Shown here: in pieces, positions 21,321 through 34,041 of the stretch
Position numbering within the stretch: the stretch's first letter is position 1
Layout: each line of letters starts with the position of its first letter
NCBI GenBank assembly: GCA_948567375.1
Contig: OX419755.1
Location: 79,130,218 to 79,194,217 of the forward strand
Direction of reading: 5' to 3'
From: Lunularia cruciata
Lineage: Eukaryota; Streptophyta; Marchantiopsida; Lunulariales; Lunulariaceae
Length of the DNA stretch: 64,000 nucleotides
Notes under the pieces: model-generated
The model's database searches: none
What the model saw: only the letters and a program-made list of their open reading frames with translations
Told to the model about the DNA's origin: nothing
Made by a program: the position numbers and the translations under genes

Positions 21321-23140
21321 CTACTATACTTGGCCCTTGGGAGCAGTAGTGTCATGCCCTTGACCACTAGAGGTCCCAACCTCTGTGTGAAAAACTCACT
21401 CCACTCTGGCTGCAAGCTTCACACATCATCTAGCAGCATCCCAAGTAGACCAAGGGTGTAATCCAAGTAGCCCATGCTCACCCGGATGGACTCCAAGTAG
21501 ACCACTCTCCCTAGTAGCCATTGGCTATGTCTCAAGAATACACTATCCACTTGGTCCATCACCCCAGCATGTGCTTGAATCATCTCAATAGGCACACGGC
21601 TCACAAGTGTCCAAGTGGTGATGCCTATCAAGTGCATCTTACTTTGCTCTGCCAAGCCAAGGCTCACAATCCAGGTCAAATAATTCAAGTGCATAGCCTA
21701 ACCTAAAACCTGATTCTTGGATGCCTCTAACATTACTAGAATAGTGGTAATACCAATGCAAAAACCCATCACCCGCTCTCTCTCACTGGTGTTAAGCTCC
21801 ACCAACTATTGTAACTATGAGTCCCAAACCAGTCAAAGACCTCCCTCTCAAAAATCATGAGAGCTTGGGAAACTCGTGAGTGTGGGAAAAGCGGCTCTAG
21901 GCTATCCACCTAGGCTATCCACCTAGGTTCACCACTGCCATAAGTGACCTATTAGCCACTACCACCATTTGAGACTGACACCCAATGTCCAAGATGTCAT
22001 TACAATGATGTAGTGTAGTCTTTGAATCCCATCAATAGCGCAATATAGAACCTCTCTAAGTAAGATGTGCGTCCATCAAAGACAAAGATAATGAGCTTGT
22101 GATCCCACTCTTGCTGCATCTAACAATATAGCAGATCCCATCCAAGAATGGACCTCATGTGTACTCGCCACCACTCTAGTGCAAGAATCACCCATCAAAG
22201 GAACATTCTCCAAAAGGTAAGTTGGAGAAACAGATTGATGGACTTAGGGATGTCAAAGTATGCATAACATCTCCCAAAACACACTAGAACAAGCATCCTG
22301 AAGACCCAAACCTTGGCCAATAGGTGTATGTTCCTAACATGGCTATCCAACAATCACCAAGTGAATGGGACCATGTCTCTCCAAGTCCTGTGCCCCCAAC
22401 AAGAAAATGTCTTTTGGTAGGGTCTTCTGGTAATCCCTAACTGGTGACAACAATAATAACTCAGGATACCAATAAAGCTAAGTGTGTCACATGATGGAGA
22501 GAGACTTGCCTAGTAGCCTCATCTCTCTCCATATACAAGTACCTATATAGTTGTGTACTTGCCTGTAGGACCGCAACTAGTCTGATGTTAATCCCACCAA
22601 ATAACTCCAATAGACATACTGCTTCTATTGGATACTACCAAGTAATGAGTGTGGTATCCAAAGGTGTCAAGGTAATTGACTCTAGAGGCTCATCCTCATA
22701 CTCATCTCTTGGTGGTACAAAGGCTCCACTCCAAGCCTGTTACACCAACCAAACTATATATTGTTGCAATGCCTCCTTTGAACTCCACAATGGAACATCC
22801 AAGGTGGATGGAACAATCCCACTTGTACTCCAAATTTGAGTGATCTCCTCTGGTATTGGAGTATCTTTTGCATGGGTATTCCTCTCCAATAAATCACTAG
22901 GCTAAGTAACTACACCACTAAAAGTTGAAATTGATGTTGCCACGGTCTTGGACTGTAGTGAGCCTACCATTGAAGCATATAGGTAGGCGACATACTCATC
23001 CCTCACTTGATTTCCAACCTGGTCTATAGGAGGTTTTCTCCTCCCAATAGTTGATATTGAAACCCATGGGGTATAACACTGTTCTCCCAACTAGCACATC
23101 ATATGACTCAACTATTGTTGTAATAGCCTAAGCTCTCACA
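21320..23140 (-). pseudogene. B1 spacer between protease and RT, function unknown
   Basis: About 1.8 kb colinear with 6340-8059 (B0) and 59060-60800 (B3). I recognise no domain. Its conservation in three copies shows it was part of the active element. Stops and frameshifts prevent a continuous translation by eye. Confidence 0.6.
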
Positions 23141-24218
23141 CCAAGCTATCAATCAGGGTGACCAAGCTGAACTTGGACAACAAGCTCCCCACACGTGATG
23201 TATTGTGTTGAACCACCACCTAGAGATGCATGGATCTGAAATGGACACCCCTTCACATCGGTCTTCCATAACTCCATACCAACAACTACAGCCTTCTCCA
23301 ACATAAGGGGCTACGCACCAACATCAAGTAAGACCCTTTATGGCATATAGACCTTCCCTAAAGGTCCCACCAAACAAAAAATCCCCCTTTGGTTATCCAA
23401 CAAGACAACCCCATGTGTAAACCATGCTCGTTCAAAGGCCGGTCTAGTTGGTAACTCCTCCAGTCTAGCCATTGTTGCTTGCCATAAACCATTGGTCGTT
23501 GAGCGAATCCTATGCTCCTCAACCAAGTCAACGCCATTATCAACCATCTCTACTCTAGAAGTAGGTACCATATCATCCCTACCCCCACAAAGCATGGCAG
23601 CCAATCGGAACATTGGGGTTGGGTCAACTCCCAATGTACACATGTCATTGGATGAAAATAAAGGATAGCGCATAATCAGCTAAGCCGCCCCCTACATTGT
23701 GCTAGACTCAATCTATGTAGTAGCAGGTAGCTGACTAGTAGGTATTCCATCATGCACCCCATCACCACCTACCACACCTACACTAGGACGTCTAGGAGCC
23801 GTGGATGGGCCTCAGAGAGCATGAAAGACTGAGGAAGTCAGACTTGTCTTCCAACCTCTCTTCTTTGTGGGTCCAACTCCATTGATGCTCCTCTAGGCTT
23901 TGGAGCATGTACGGCACTCCTAGTCACTACAAAAGAGGCATCTACATGTACTGCTTCACACATGAAATCCAAGGCATCTTTATCACTAGCATATGATGTG
24001 GAAGCCTCAACACCAAATCTGATCTCCTCTAAGTTATGGCCATGCTAACCAATTTATGCTCGACCTGCTCCATGCGTGTAGTCATGGTTGTATGAGAAGT
24101 AAGAGCAGGTACTACACCTCTACTAGGTGTGGATCCTCTACCATCACCTCTAGCACCCCGTCCTCCATGACTTGGAGCTCCTCTACCACTTGCCATAGCA
24201 GACCTCCCACTCCGTAAT
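23140..24218 (-). pseudogene. B1 protease and gag-protease linker remnant
   Basis: The minus strand at 23325-23314 encodes D-V-G-A in RVLLDVGA, the retropepsin active-site position (B0 has DFGA, B3 DSSV). Upstream, frame 23673-23338 (111 aa) is colinear with B0 36500-36830 and B3 61680-62600. The rest to 24218 is a linker toward the zinc knuckles. Confidence 0.78.
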
Positions 24219-24604
24219 TGTAACAATATGGAGTTTAGCGACGAAGTTAGTAGGGCAACAAAATAGCAAATAAGACAAATTAGCCTAGAATATTCCGGAA
24301 GTATCTAAGAAGCTTCTTGGGAAGCTTCCTGGCTAGCTTAGCTTGCACCTCAAGTAAGTAGCTTCTAGAAGGAAGCTTCTAACTAGCTTAGCTTGCATGC
24401 CAAGTAGGCGGCTTGGTTAACTTGGCTTGCACTCTAAGAAAGCGGCTCAAGGAAGCTTCTTGAGAAGCTTCCCAAGGGCCTTGTATGCTACCTATAAATA
24501 CCAAAGCCAAAGCTCATGCTAGGCATTCGGATTTTTCTCTCATTCTAGCGTCCCAATGTGAGCTTCCATTCTTCTATTTCTCTCCTCGGTCTTGGTCTTT
24601 TACA
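24219..24604 (+). mobile_element. Solo LTR, family A, in B1 gag (TSD GTAAY/RTAAC)
   Basis: 386 bp, TGTAACAATATGG...GGTCTTTTACA, plus orientation. Flanks GTAAT (24214-24218) and ATAAC (24605-24609) fit a GTAAC duplication with one transition each. The empty site is seen in B0 near 36961-36975. It is about 28 bp shorter than the A2 LTRs, and part of the GAA/TTC array is lost. TATAAATA at 24493-24500. Confidence 0.93.
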
Positions 24605-25960
24605 ATAACTTTGGGTGAAGGTCAAAGCACTAGTCACTACTATGACCAAATCTATGGCAATGCTCACACTGCCTCTGTGCTGGCTGTGATGCACCAGAGG
24701 TATCAGGTCCGCTGCCTTGAGTGTACTCTCTCCTATGATGAGGTCCATCACAAGTCCAACAAGCAACACCACTACTCATTGGTTGCTGCAGACCCAAAAA
24801 TGAAGGTAAGGGTCTAACTACAATAGGCCCTCCACTCGCTCCATAGGACTTAGGCTGTCCACTCTATCCTCAAAAACCAATTGGACATGGTGCACTTTAT
24901 TGCACTCGAGAAGAAATCACAATTGTGGATGAGGTCTCTTCCACCAAATCCAAATGTCACCACTCTCTCCTCCACCATGTTGAGCTTAGTATGCTCAGCC
25001 AAACCAAAGACCATTACCAAAGTGAGTGAAGTAGCCTATAACAACCTAGCACCACAAACTCTATATCCCAACTCCTTGTCCAGTATCCCATACCAAACTG
25101 GACTGCTTGGGCCTCAGTAACTCCTTGAGTGAAAATGAGCAGCCAGCTCATGCAAGTGTATGCCTCACTTAGGCTCTCTCCAACCTTTTATTGGAACTCC
25201 TACAAGCTCCTTAGCTTGTCAGTCTGCACTCCCTAGTAGTTTTGCCTCAAACACTAGAAGAACTCTACAATGGGGTTAAACCCCGGTACTACACCACCTC
25301 TTGTAGCGATACCTCCACTCATAGTAGCACCATCTCCAAGAGATCCACCAATGCTACTAGAGCTAGAACTTGTGGGTATAGCCGATCTACCTCTAGAAAC
25401 TGAGCCTCAAGTAATAGAGATATAGTTCAAAGACCAATACTATCTCCATAGCTCAATCTCCTCCAAGTGACCTCTCCTAAACTCATGGTAGTTGTCCATT
25501 GGTGGACCCTCCAAATGCTGAAACAAGCCTTTCTATGCCATGAAGGGTGTGAACAAAATTGGGTTCTGCATCTATTGTAGATCACACCAATTATCAAACT
25601 CTTGGATGAAGTCATCCAACTCAATGGTACCCACTATACCAGAGTAACGCTTGGAATCTTTGGAGGCCCCATAAATCTTGTCCATGTCCCACAACAACAG
25701 CGCAAACACACCAAGTGCACTTTCAACTAGAATTAGCTCATATGTCAAACTCCAACTCAGAGTCAATCTCCTTCCTCATTAGGACCTGAGATATAAGCTG
25801 ATAGGACTTGAGATATAGACCTAAGCACCACTTCGAGTAATCCCATTATATACTATAGGGCTATCTCCTTTGGAATCCCCAAAGAACTCCATCGTGACAA
25901 AATAACCACAAACCGCCAACCACAAACCGCAACCACAAGTACCTCACTAAGGGGCCAACA
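24605..25960 (-). pseudogene. B1 gag remnant with two zinc knuckles
   Basis: Near 24790-24640 lie two Cys/His knuckles read on the minus strand: first CX2CX3HX4C-like (damaged here), then CEHCHRFGHSSD followed by a TAG and C. B3 shows both intact. Upstream, the frames around 25766-25430 contain DDFIQEFDNWCDLQ and capsid-like segments. The start codon is not identifiable. Stops are common. Confidence 0.8.
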
Positions 25961-27208
25961 CCACCAACCAAACACCACCAAGTACCGACACCAACTGAGC
26001 ATCACCCACTAATGTAGCCCTAACTATGACAACTACATTAAGGGAAAGGACGACATGTAACCTACCATCACAACACGCACTCTCAAGATCTACAAGTCAT
26101 CACTTCCTGCCTCACCAAAGAGAAACAAAGGTAGTCTAATTGGTCATCACTCCAGCCTCACTACCAAGAGCACATAGAGCACCAATGCTCAAAATTTAGG
26201 GCACTTCACACAAACGTGGTGCAAAAACAAGAAGTAAAGAATGGAAGGGGTCCAATCACAAGAAATCTAAACAAAAACTCTTCATCTCATAAAATAACAC
26301 TAGACTAACTCTGCCACCATTTGGCATTTGACATAATAGGAGTTCCTATCTATGTCCTAAGCTACCAGGACCACCAAGAATAGGATTAGATTTCCTCTCC
26401 TAGCCAAAGCTATACGTGTACAAATAATATAGAATATTCAATAGGATAACAAGTGAGGGTGGACCAGTTGGCTAGTGCACTAGTCTAGGAGCCAAAGATC
26501 TAGGGGTCAAATCCTATTGCACACAGTCTAGCAAGATAGATAGATTTTGCCAAACAATGACCAAGATCTACTCTAAACTAGCTAGCCAGCAAGTTGGCTT
26601 GCTGGCTCTTTTAGGCCTTCATAGCCCATAGTCCTATGCCTTGAAGCTTCTAAATGCCAAACTTCAGTCAAATGAGACCTTTCTTCTTGCCACTTCAAAC
26701 CTTCTCCAAATCTAGTGAAACTCTTCCAAATTGGCCAACAAGCAAAACTTCTCCAAATCCGCCAACAAGCAAAACTCCTCCAAATCTGGCCAAAATCTGA
26801 AGTAAACTCCAGCAAAAATCTGATGTAAATCCCTAAAGTTGGTTGATTGCCAAATCCTCCATTAGCTCTTCACTCAAGCCAAATTGAAAAATTAGATCTC
26901 TCCAATGAAATTCTCAACTCCACCTTCAATTTCACTTTTTGAGCCCAACTCATACCAAATTGGTCATGCTTTCACCTCTTGAGCTCAAAATCACAACTAC
27001 CGCTTGAAAATTGCTTCTCTTTGCTCAAAATTTGGCCAAAATCTACACACCGTTTGCTTCATTGCCAAATTTGCATCAATCAAATGAGCTTTTGCACACT
27101 AGGGAAAAATTGAACTCCGATTGAGCTATCAACAATCAGTGAGTCTTGGAGATATCACCAACACTCTTAGTTCTTGCACCCAATTTCTCCTTGACCTCAC
27201 TACTTTGA
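25960..27208 (-). other. B1 leader (between 5' LTR and gag)
   Basis: About 1.2 kb with no coding potential I can defend, colinear with B0 38200-39420. It contains ACCACC-rich stretches (25920-25990) and a tRNA-like pol III promoter motif pair on the opposite strand (26460-26524). I see no standard TGGTATCAGAGC primer site next to the 5' LTR. Confidence 0.65.
26455..26526 (+). repeat. tRNA-like segment in B1 leader (antisense to element)
   Basis: TGGACCAGTTGG (26460-26471) resembles a tRNA A box with one mismatch, and GGTCAAATCC near 26514 resembles a B box with one base missing. The corresponding B0 site (38765-38820) has the better B box GGTTCAAACC. No full cloverleaf can be folded with confidence, so this is not called as a tRNA gene. 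Confidence 0.5.
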
Positions 27209-27659
27209 TGTAATCAATTCATTTACACAACTTGACTCACACTCAATTAGATCAATACTTGATCTATCACTATAATTTGCCAATAATTGGGCACTGATCA
27301 CAATCAAACCACACCCACTCTAGCTAAGAGAATCCAAGTGACGCTCACCGGCCTCTGTCCACCATAGCCAGGACCTCGAAGGCTCAACATCAAAGAAGAA
27401 ATCTCTCTAAAGTTGCACTTCAATAGTATATCTCTTGGGCTTGAGCTAGGTTCCAAACCCTAACGGTCCCACTAACGGCACACCTAATGGTGCAAATGGG
27501 GCAATGTGACAGTGGGCCCCACCATGAAGTCAGTACCCCAAACACAAAATTTGACCGTCAAAAAGTAGTCTACAAGTAATTGCTAAAATACCTCTAACCA
27601 TTACCATTGCAACTCCAATGTTTGAGCAATCTAGATATGAAACTACAAATGGTGTGACA
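27209..27659 (-). mobile_element. B1 5' LTR
   Basis: 451 bp, minus orientation. Starts TGTCACACCATTTG at 27659 and ends ATTGATTACA at 27209. Colinear with the 3' LTR (8431-8884), but without the extra X' repeat. Confidence 0.87.
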
Positions 27660-27996
27660 CACACACACAAAATCTCTCTCTTTCTTTCTCTCTCTCTCTC
27701 TGTCTTATCAAGAGCATTCCAATAGAATCTCACCCAAGTGATTTCTGAGATTCTTGCAAGAAGATTCCCCAAAGATTCCTTCCAATCAAAGATTGTTTGA
27801 CCAACCAGATAGGACTAAAACTTACATGTCACCAATGTATATATTTGATCCAAGGGTGGAGCTTCCTTGGAGAGAATCCTCTTTGCTATAGAATAAAGAC
27901 AAGGTGCTCCTTTGGGGCATTAGAGTATTGAGTGTGAAGCTTTGTATTTCTTCCTTGTGTTTTTCTTGTAAGTTCTCCTATCCTTGGAAGATTACA
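27660..27996 (+). mobile_element. C1 5' LTR, right piece
   Basis: Resumes after B1 with CA and CT simple repeats, then the typical family-C R/U5 part, including CTATAGAATAAAGA (27878-27892) and the end GGAAGATTACA at 27996. Confidence 0.9.
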
Positions 27997-27997
27997 A

Positions 27998-28010
27998 TGG
28001 TATCTTAGTA
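27998..28010 (+). other. C1 primer binding site, degenerate
   Basis: TGGTATCTTAG lies one base after the 5' LTR. The first seven bases match the tRNA-Met-type PBS TGGTATCAGAGC, and the rest has diverged. Confidence 0.7.
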
Positions 28011-28384
28011 GGTATTTCAATCCAAGAGGGTGGATCACCCTTCTTGGAGGAACATGGGCTATTGAGATTGAGTAATTTTGAAGAGAGAAACCATAGTGCA
28101 ATCAACACATTAGGAGTGTGTTAGAGAGAGAATGGGATGGAAGCTCTTGGAATACCCTACACCTTGCTTTTTGTTCTTGAATTTGTTCCACATCAAGATT
28201 ATATTCATCCAATGTGAGCAAGTGAGAGTATATATCATTTTCCATTTTGGAGTAAAGTTCATGGATATAATGATGAATTCACCAAACTCAATGATTTTGC
28301 CTCTAGTGATCTATGATAAAGAGTGGGATTTGATGATCCACATTTTTTTATGATGGATTTGAATATATCAAATCATCTCCCTTT

Positions 28385-28820
28385 CAACACTCAAGTAGAA
28401 ATCTGTTATGTGGTTAGACCAAAAGTAATGTTTAAAGATTTCATAATATGCAATTTTGGTGATAAATATTATCAACAAGTGATAGTTTTTGAAGTCCCAA
28501 TTGTCCATACCCTCTCTCAAGTGATCATATTAACCCTCCATTGAAGTAGGAAGTAGCAATTGGGCAGGAAGTAGTGATTGGGCAGTTGTTGTGTGTAAGA
28601 ATCAACACTCAAGTAGAAATCTGTAATGTGGTTAGACCAAAAGTAATGTTTAGAGTTTTCATAATCTGCAATTTTGGTGATAAATATTATCAACAAGTGA
28701 TAGTCTCTGAAGTTCCAATAGTCCATACACTCTCTCAAGTGATCATATTAACCCTCCATTGAAGTAGGAAGTAGCAATTGGGCAAGAAGTAGCGATTGGG
28801 CAGTTGTTGTGTGTAAGAAT
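28385..28820 (+). repeat. 218-bp tandem duplication in C1 leader
   Basis: Units 28385-28602 and 28603-28820 are the same length and differ at few positions. Each starts CAACACTCAAGTAG and ends GTGTGTAAGAAT. The second copy abuts the gag ATG at 28822. Non-coding. Confidence 0.95.
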
Positions 28821-28821
28821 C

Positions 28822-30600
28822 ATGGATCCAAAGTTGCAAGATTTGATGCAAAGAATGCAAGGGATGTTGAACAAGTTTTAGGAGATCAAGATGACCATGG
28901 AGCCATTGCAAAGTCAAGTATGCACCTTCAGGAAACATCAGGCAATGCAAGAAGGGGAACCATCCCAAAACCGAATACCAACAGCCAAAATACTTGGAAA
29001 GTCACTCATGCCAATGACACCAACCTTGGTCAATAATGAAGCCACATTGTTATTATGGATGAAGAAGACATGTAATATTGAGCCTTATAATGGAGAATGT
29101 TCCATAAGAATAGTGGCAAATTGGATTCAAGAATGAATCAATACTTTCAATTATTCACAATTGAAATCACCAATCATTCTACATGTGTGTTTGCAAGTGG
29201 GTATTGTGAGCCGGCATGTCTCTCACTCAGGATGAACCTCTGATGGCTATTATGGTAGCGCACCATGGACTAAGAAGGCAAGGAATCCCAACTCCATCAT
29301 ACTCCTCCAAGGCTAACACTCCAAGACTCAAGACATTGCTCGCTAAAGAACTCAATGAGAGAGAGATAGTTGTAAATGAAAGGATGATGAGTACCTCCTC
29401 ACCCCTTGTTTATATACTTGTGAAATAGTTACGTACCAAAGTTACTAATTACCGTAGTAACTCAAGTTACTAGACTAAAAGTCAAGTAAAGTCAAAAAGT
29501 AGAAAGGAATATCCATTCACATGGGCATATTCCCTTAAGCATGTGGTCTTATCTTGACCCAACCACTAAGTCAAGGATTCCTTGACATGGGCTATCCTTG
29601 GACTAAAGAAGAATCCAAAACAAAAAGGCTTGTGGGCCCAAGAGTTCTCAACTCTTTCCTCAAAGCCAAACACCTAGGAATAATACCAAGTCAACACACT
29701 AAAATCCAAAATAGTGGTGCTCATCTTTTCTACTTCCTCTAAAGTAAGGTCCCATCTATCTTAGCTATGACTAACTTTAGCTAACCATGACTAATATAGA
29801 ACCATCCTTTATCTCTATATAAATAATATCTCTTAAGTACTTGTAATACCAAGCTAAATATCACAATACCACACACATGCACAAATGGGTGTTACAGTAC
29901 TTGATTGATAAGGCCCTCACATGGTACAATGCTTGGGAATGATCGACGTTGGTAGAAAGAAGAGAGGTCACTTGGATGGCCATGCAAGAAAGGTTGCTAC
30001 AGATTTCCAATCCATGGATTTTGTGCAAATATCCCAAACCCAACTATGAAAGTTGAAGCAAAAGAACAACGTATAGAGTAAGCGGAGGTATTTCTCAATC
30101 TACATGTTGTATAAGCAATATGAGTCCATCAGAAGCTCTAGAAAATTTCAAATGAGGTTTAAATGAGTGAATTTGCCAAGAAGTAATGGTGCAAAACCCT
30201 TGCATGCATTTTGAAGCCATTGCTTGCGCTTAGAGAATAGCATGGGCACTTGGAAGACATGAATGGGTAGTCCTAACTCAACATTATTGTTTGAAATACA
30301 ACACTTTGGTGGACCAATTCCTATGGAATTGTGCAACCTATGGTTCCAAGAACAAGGAGCACAATCGCTCTAAGGAGAACAGGGATGGGTCAAAGAAAGG
30401 AGAGATGGAGTCCCACAAGAAGAATAAACTCAAGTAGAATAATGTCTTTGTTATAATTGTAGCCAAGTTAGGCACCTAGCCATCAATTGTTGTACTTGTT
30501 TTCTTAGAGGCCCTTGGCCTCCATACATGACATGTTTGAACAACATGGAGAAATGGATTGAAGAGGAGGATGCAAAAATCACATCAAAAAACAAAGATTG
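28822..30600 (+). pseudogene. C1 gag, interrupted by an LTR, with intact CCHC knuckle
   Basis: The start ATG at 28822 gives MDPKLQDLMQRMQGMLNKF. Later NIEPYNGECSIRIV and NWIQE are typical plant Ty3 Gag. An LTR of another family is inserted at 29205-29896. Beyond it LIDKALTWYNAWE continues the Gag domain. The knuckle CYNCSQVRHLAINC (30449-30490) keeps all CX2CX4HX4C ligands. Frameshifts and stops interrupt the rest. Confidence 0.88.
29205..29896 (+). mobile_element. Solo LTR of a fourth family (D) inserted in C1 gag
   Basis: About 692 bp between TGTGAGCCGG and GGGTGTTACA, with TG/CA ends, that separates two contiguous parts of Gag. GTAT (29201-29204) and GTAC (29897-29900) are an imperfect duplication. 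CTATATAAATA near 29813 is a TATA candidate if the element reads plus. Orientation is uncertain. No other copy is in the window. Confidence 0.7.
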
Positions 30601-31160
30601 CCAATAAATGTACCTCATAACTTTACTAGCTCAATAGAGAAGCAAAAAAGCAAGAGAAGGAAGAGGACAAGAGCATAAAGATTGAGGAAGACAAACTCAC
30701 AATTGATTGTTGTAAATGGAGTCCTAGAAGGCAATCAAGTGAGAGTATTGATAGACCTTGGAGCAATAGAGAATTTCTTGTCTTGATCTATTGCAATAAG
30801 GTTGGAGAAGGATGAGAATGAAGAAGTAGAATTACCTAATGGGCAAACAAAGAGGATTGAGTTGCTACCTAGAAAGGTAGAAATCTTTGTAGGAGAGTAT
30901 CAAGAAGCAATTGAGTGGCAAGTGATATAGGTAGCTTGTTATGATGCAATCTTAGGTATGTTATGGATGGAACACTACAACCCCATGGTTAATTGGAGAA
31001 AGAAAGTAGTGAGAACTTGCCAATGGAAGATCATCAGGGTTAAAGAAAGATCACAAATGCAAGAATTATCTCTTTATGTCATAGGACCAATAGCTATTAG
31101 TAAGATAGATAGATCTTTCATGAGTTTAATAAGAGAAGTCTAGAGTGCACAACTTGATGG
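30600..31160 (+). pseudogene. C1 protease remnant
   Basis: VVNGVLEGNQVRVLIDLGA contains D-L-G-A at 30754-30765, at the retropepsin active-site position. ENFLS and, further on, YDAILGMLWMEHYNP (the family's GMDWL-like motif) follow in the frame reaching 30958-31143. Stops lie at 30783, 30928 and elsewhere. Confidence 0.85.
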
Positions 31161-32620
31161 ATAAGTTCCTAAGAAATTCAAAGATGTGGTCAATGAGTTT
31201 CAAGATGTCTTCTTGGATGATATAACCTTAGTATTACCACCAGAAAGGAGAATAGATCATAAAATCAAGATAATTCCTAGGAAGACATCTCCTTGTAATG
31301 CCCCATATCATCTATCACCTCATGAGTTGGAAAAGTGTAAGGCTAAAATCAAAGATATGTTAAAAAGGGGTTTATCCAACCCAACATATCCCTATATGGA
31401 GCTCTTGTCTTATTTGTGAAGAAAAAGGACAGTATAATGCACATGTGCATTGACTATCGATGCCTAAATCAACAACGGTGAAGGAAAAATACCCCTTACC
31501 TTGTATGGATGACCAATTCAATCAACTCAATGGGGCAAAAAATTTCACCAAACTTGATTTGCAAAGTGGTTACAACCAAATCCAATTTGCAAAGGAAGAC
31601 ATCCATAAAACTACCTTTTGAATGAGGTATGGTCACCTTGAGTACCTAGTGATGTTGTTTAACTTCACCAATGTACCAACCACTTTCATGAGTTTGATGA
31701 ATGACATATTTTGTCTATACTTGGATAAATTTGTTATCATTTTCATAGATGATATCCTCATCTACAATAAGACAATGATGGAACACAAGCAACATCTATG
31801 AGAAATCCTCTAAATTCTATGAAAGAATCAATTGTATGCCAAAATCTTAAAGTGCAAATTTGGCAAGTCTGAAGTAGACTACTTGAGGTATAGAGTAAGC
31901 GCACAAGTTATCCAAGTGTTAATAAATAAAATAGAGGTCATTTAGAAGTAGAGTGCTCCATAACATTAAACTCAACTCAAGAGTTTCTTGGGATTAATGG
32001 GATCTATCATCAATCATCAAAGAACTTTTCTAAGGTTGCACAGCCTCTAATAGCACTACTTGGCAAGGGGAAGAAGTAACTATGGGGAGCTACACAAGAA
32101 TTGGCCTTTCAAGGATTGAAAGATGCATGACTACATGCACCAGTCTTGAAATAGTATGAAGTTTTTGATACATTGTTACACTTGATGCATCTATAGCCAA
32201 CTTGATTGGAAATTTTGGTAGATGTATCAAGCATAACAATAAGAGCAATCCCACAACAAGAGTGGCATGATGGATGGCACCCAATTGCATATTTCTCTCA
32301 AAAGTTGTTATCAGCAAATACAACTATCACACCACCAAATGAGAAGAGTTGGCCATTGTCCTTGCAACCAAGCATTGGAAGCACTATCTTGGCAAGAAGG
32401 CATTTTTAGTGGAGACAAGCTGCAAACCTCTAGTCTATCTCAAGACACAAAAAGATCTATCTCATTGATAGATTTGGTGGATAGAGTGGAGACATCAGTT
32501 CAATATGAGGATCACATATGTGGAATGCAAGAAGCAACTTGCAAATGCATTCACCCAAATGCCTATGGCAAACCATCTGGTTGTAGAGGTCAAGATGAAC
32601 ATTGAATTTTGGCCAAGGAT
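31160..32620 (+). pseudogene. C1 reverse transcriptase and RNase H remnant
   Basis: Frame 31186-31419 carries FQDVFLDD...LPPERRIDHKI and PYHLSPHELEKCK (RT fingers). CIDYRCLN and LDLQSGY-like residues follow across frameshifts. The catalytic box FIDD is intact at 31742-31753. RNase H (32200-32420) shows EWHDGWHPIAYFSQKLL. Multiple frameshifts. Confidence 0.88.
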
Positions 32621-32729
32621 TCTTGTTGCTACAAAAATTGACCCATAGATTGTCGGAGCTTGATCATCTAAAGGCATCGCTAGTGTTTAAGGACTCTCTT
32701 TTTGTGATAGCAGGTTATGGATCTCAAAT

Positions 32730-33650
32730 GACATGGAGATAAGAACCACCATCTTAGCAAAATATCATGATTTCCCCATTGTATGTCATGTTTGAGTGGA
32801 CAAGACCTTGGATGTAGTCAAACATCATTACTATTGGCCCAAGATGAGCAATGATGTGATTGAGTGGGTTCAAAGTGCCTACTTTGTCTACAAAATAGAA
32901 CTTCTAATTGAGCTCATGTAGAACTCCTTCAACCTCTTCCTACTCCTACACAATTTTGGGAATAGGTAAGCATAGATATGGTTTGCAAATTGCCCAAGAC
33001 CACCGTAGGATTTGAATTCATTGTAATCTTTGTTGACCAACTCAACAAAATGATTCATGTGCATCCATCCATCAAGGATGTGATTGCTTCACATTTACCT
33101 CAATTGTATTTAGGTGCAATCTTTTCTCACCATGGCTTGTCTCAAGTGCTCATCATTGATAGAGGCACTCAATTCACTAGTTTCTTTTAGAGAACACTCT
33201 TTGGTCTCTTCAAACCAAATTTTCCATATACATGACTTACCATCTACAAACTGATGGACAAATAAAGCGTGCTAATTGTACTATTCAAGACATGCCCCAT
33301 GGTTTTACCTTAGAGGAGCAAGAGAGGTGAGACACCTTACTTCCACTAGTGGAATTTTCTTACAACAATTTAGTGAATGCATCCACATAGGTCACACTAT
33401 TCACAGAAGTTATACCATTCTTCCTCCTGTATGGAGAGCATCCTTTCACACCTTCAAGCTTGATAAAGATTTTCCAAGTGGATATAAAGGTGGATGTTAT
33501 CAAAACTTTTGTTTCTAAAATCCAACAAGGAGTGGAGAATGCCAAACACAAGTTGTAGATCTCCAGAATCAGCAAAAACAATATGCAAATGGACATTGCC
33601 GGCACATGGAGTTCAACAATGGGGATCAAGTTTAGAGGTTAACAACCAAC
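32730..33650 (+). pseudogene. C1 integrase remnant
   Basis: Contains KHHYYWPKMSNDVIEWVQ (zinc-domain end), the core start DMVCKLPKTTVGFEFIVIFVDQ (32975-33040), and HHGLSQVLIIDRGTQFTS with the second catalytic Asp (33130-33190). Later segments match TDGQTKRAN-like and EFSYNN-like family motifs across frameshifts. Confidence 0.87.
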
Positions 33651-33854
33651 CTCACGTTAGTAGGCCCTCATAAGCTAAGACCTCATTTTATTGGGCTTTT
33701 CCCATCTTTTGTCAAATTGGCACAATGGCCTATCACCTTGAGCTATTGCCACACATGAAGATCCATCCAATATTCCATGTTTTCTCACTATATAGATATG
33801 CATCTTGACCGCACCACTTTCCTTCCATATAAGAAACTTGACCTTGTACAACAC

Positions 33855-34041
33855 TCATTGATGACATAGAGAAATATGAAGTCAAATGTATTGTCCAAAA
33901 ATGCATCTGTGGTACTTGTTATCCCCGTGTGAAATATCTTGTTCATTGGAAAGGGTACCCACTATATGAGGTAACATGGGAGCAAGGAGCCAATTTGACC
34001 AATGCACCGATGGTAGTGAAATCTTTTGAGAAACAACTTTG
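33855..34041 (+). pseudogene. C1 chromodomain (pol C-terminus)
   Basis: IEKYEVKCIVQKC, then VKYLVHWKGYPLYEVTWEQ, then the tail MVVKSFEKQL form a chromodomain in one open frame. After removing the LTR at 34042-34788 the frame continues to TAA at 34813-34815, immediately before the PPT. This places family C among the chromoviruses. Confidence 0.9.

Larger units (their letters stand above)
8332..27659 (-). mobile_element. B1: Ty3/gypsy element, family B, inserted in C1 5' LTR
   Basis: Minus-strand element, nearly complete once later insertions are removed. From its 5' end: 5' LTR 27659-27209, leader, gag with two zinc knuckles, protease, long spacer, RT (20420-21320), RNase H, integrase (18867-19480), PHD-like finger (9143-9300) and 3' LTR 8884-8431 with an extra terminal repeat (8430-8332). 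It is interrupted by a solo C LTR block (9820-18866) and a solo A LTR (24219-24604). Both junctions lie in simple repeats, so no clean TSD can be read. Confidence 0.88.

Noticed and set aside
26455..26526. tRNA gene
   Set aside because: A and B boxes are approximate, no stable cloverleaf or clear anticodon; it is a repeated part of a retrotransposon leader.
29205..29896. Protein-coding gene for frames at 29216-29428 and 29554-29742
   Set aside because: The stretch has LTR-like ends, splits Gag and has no recognisable protein.
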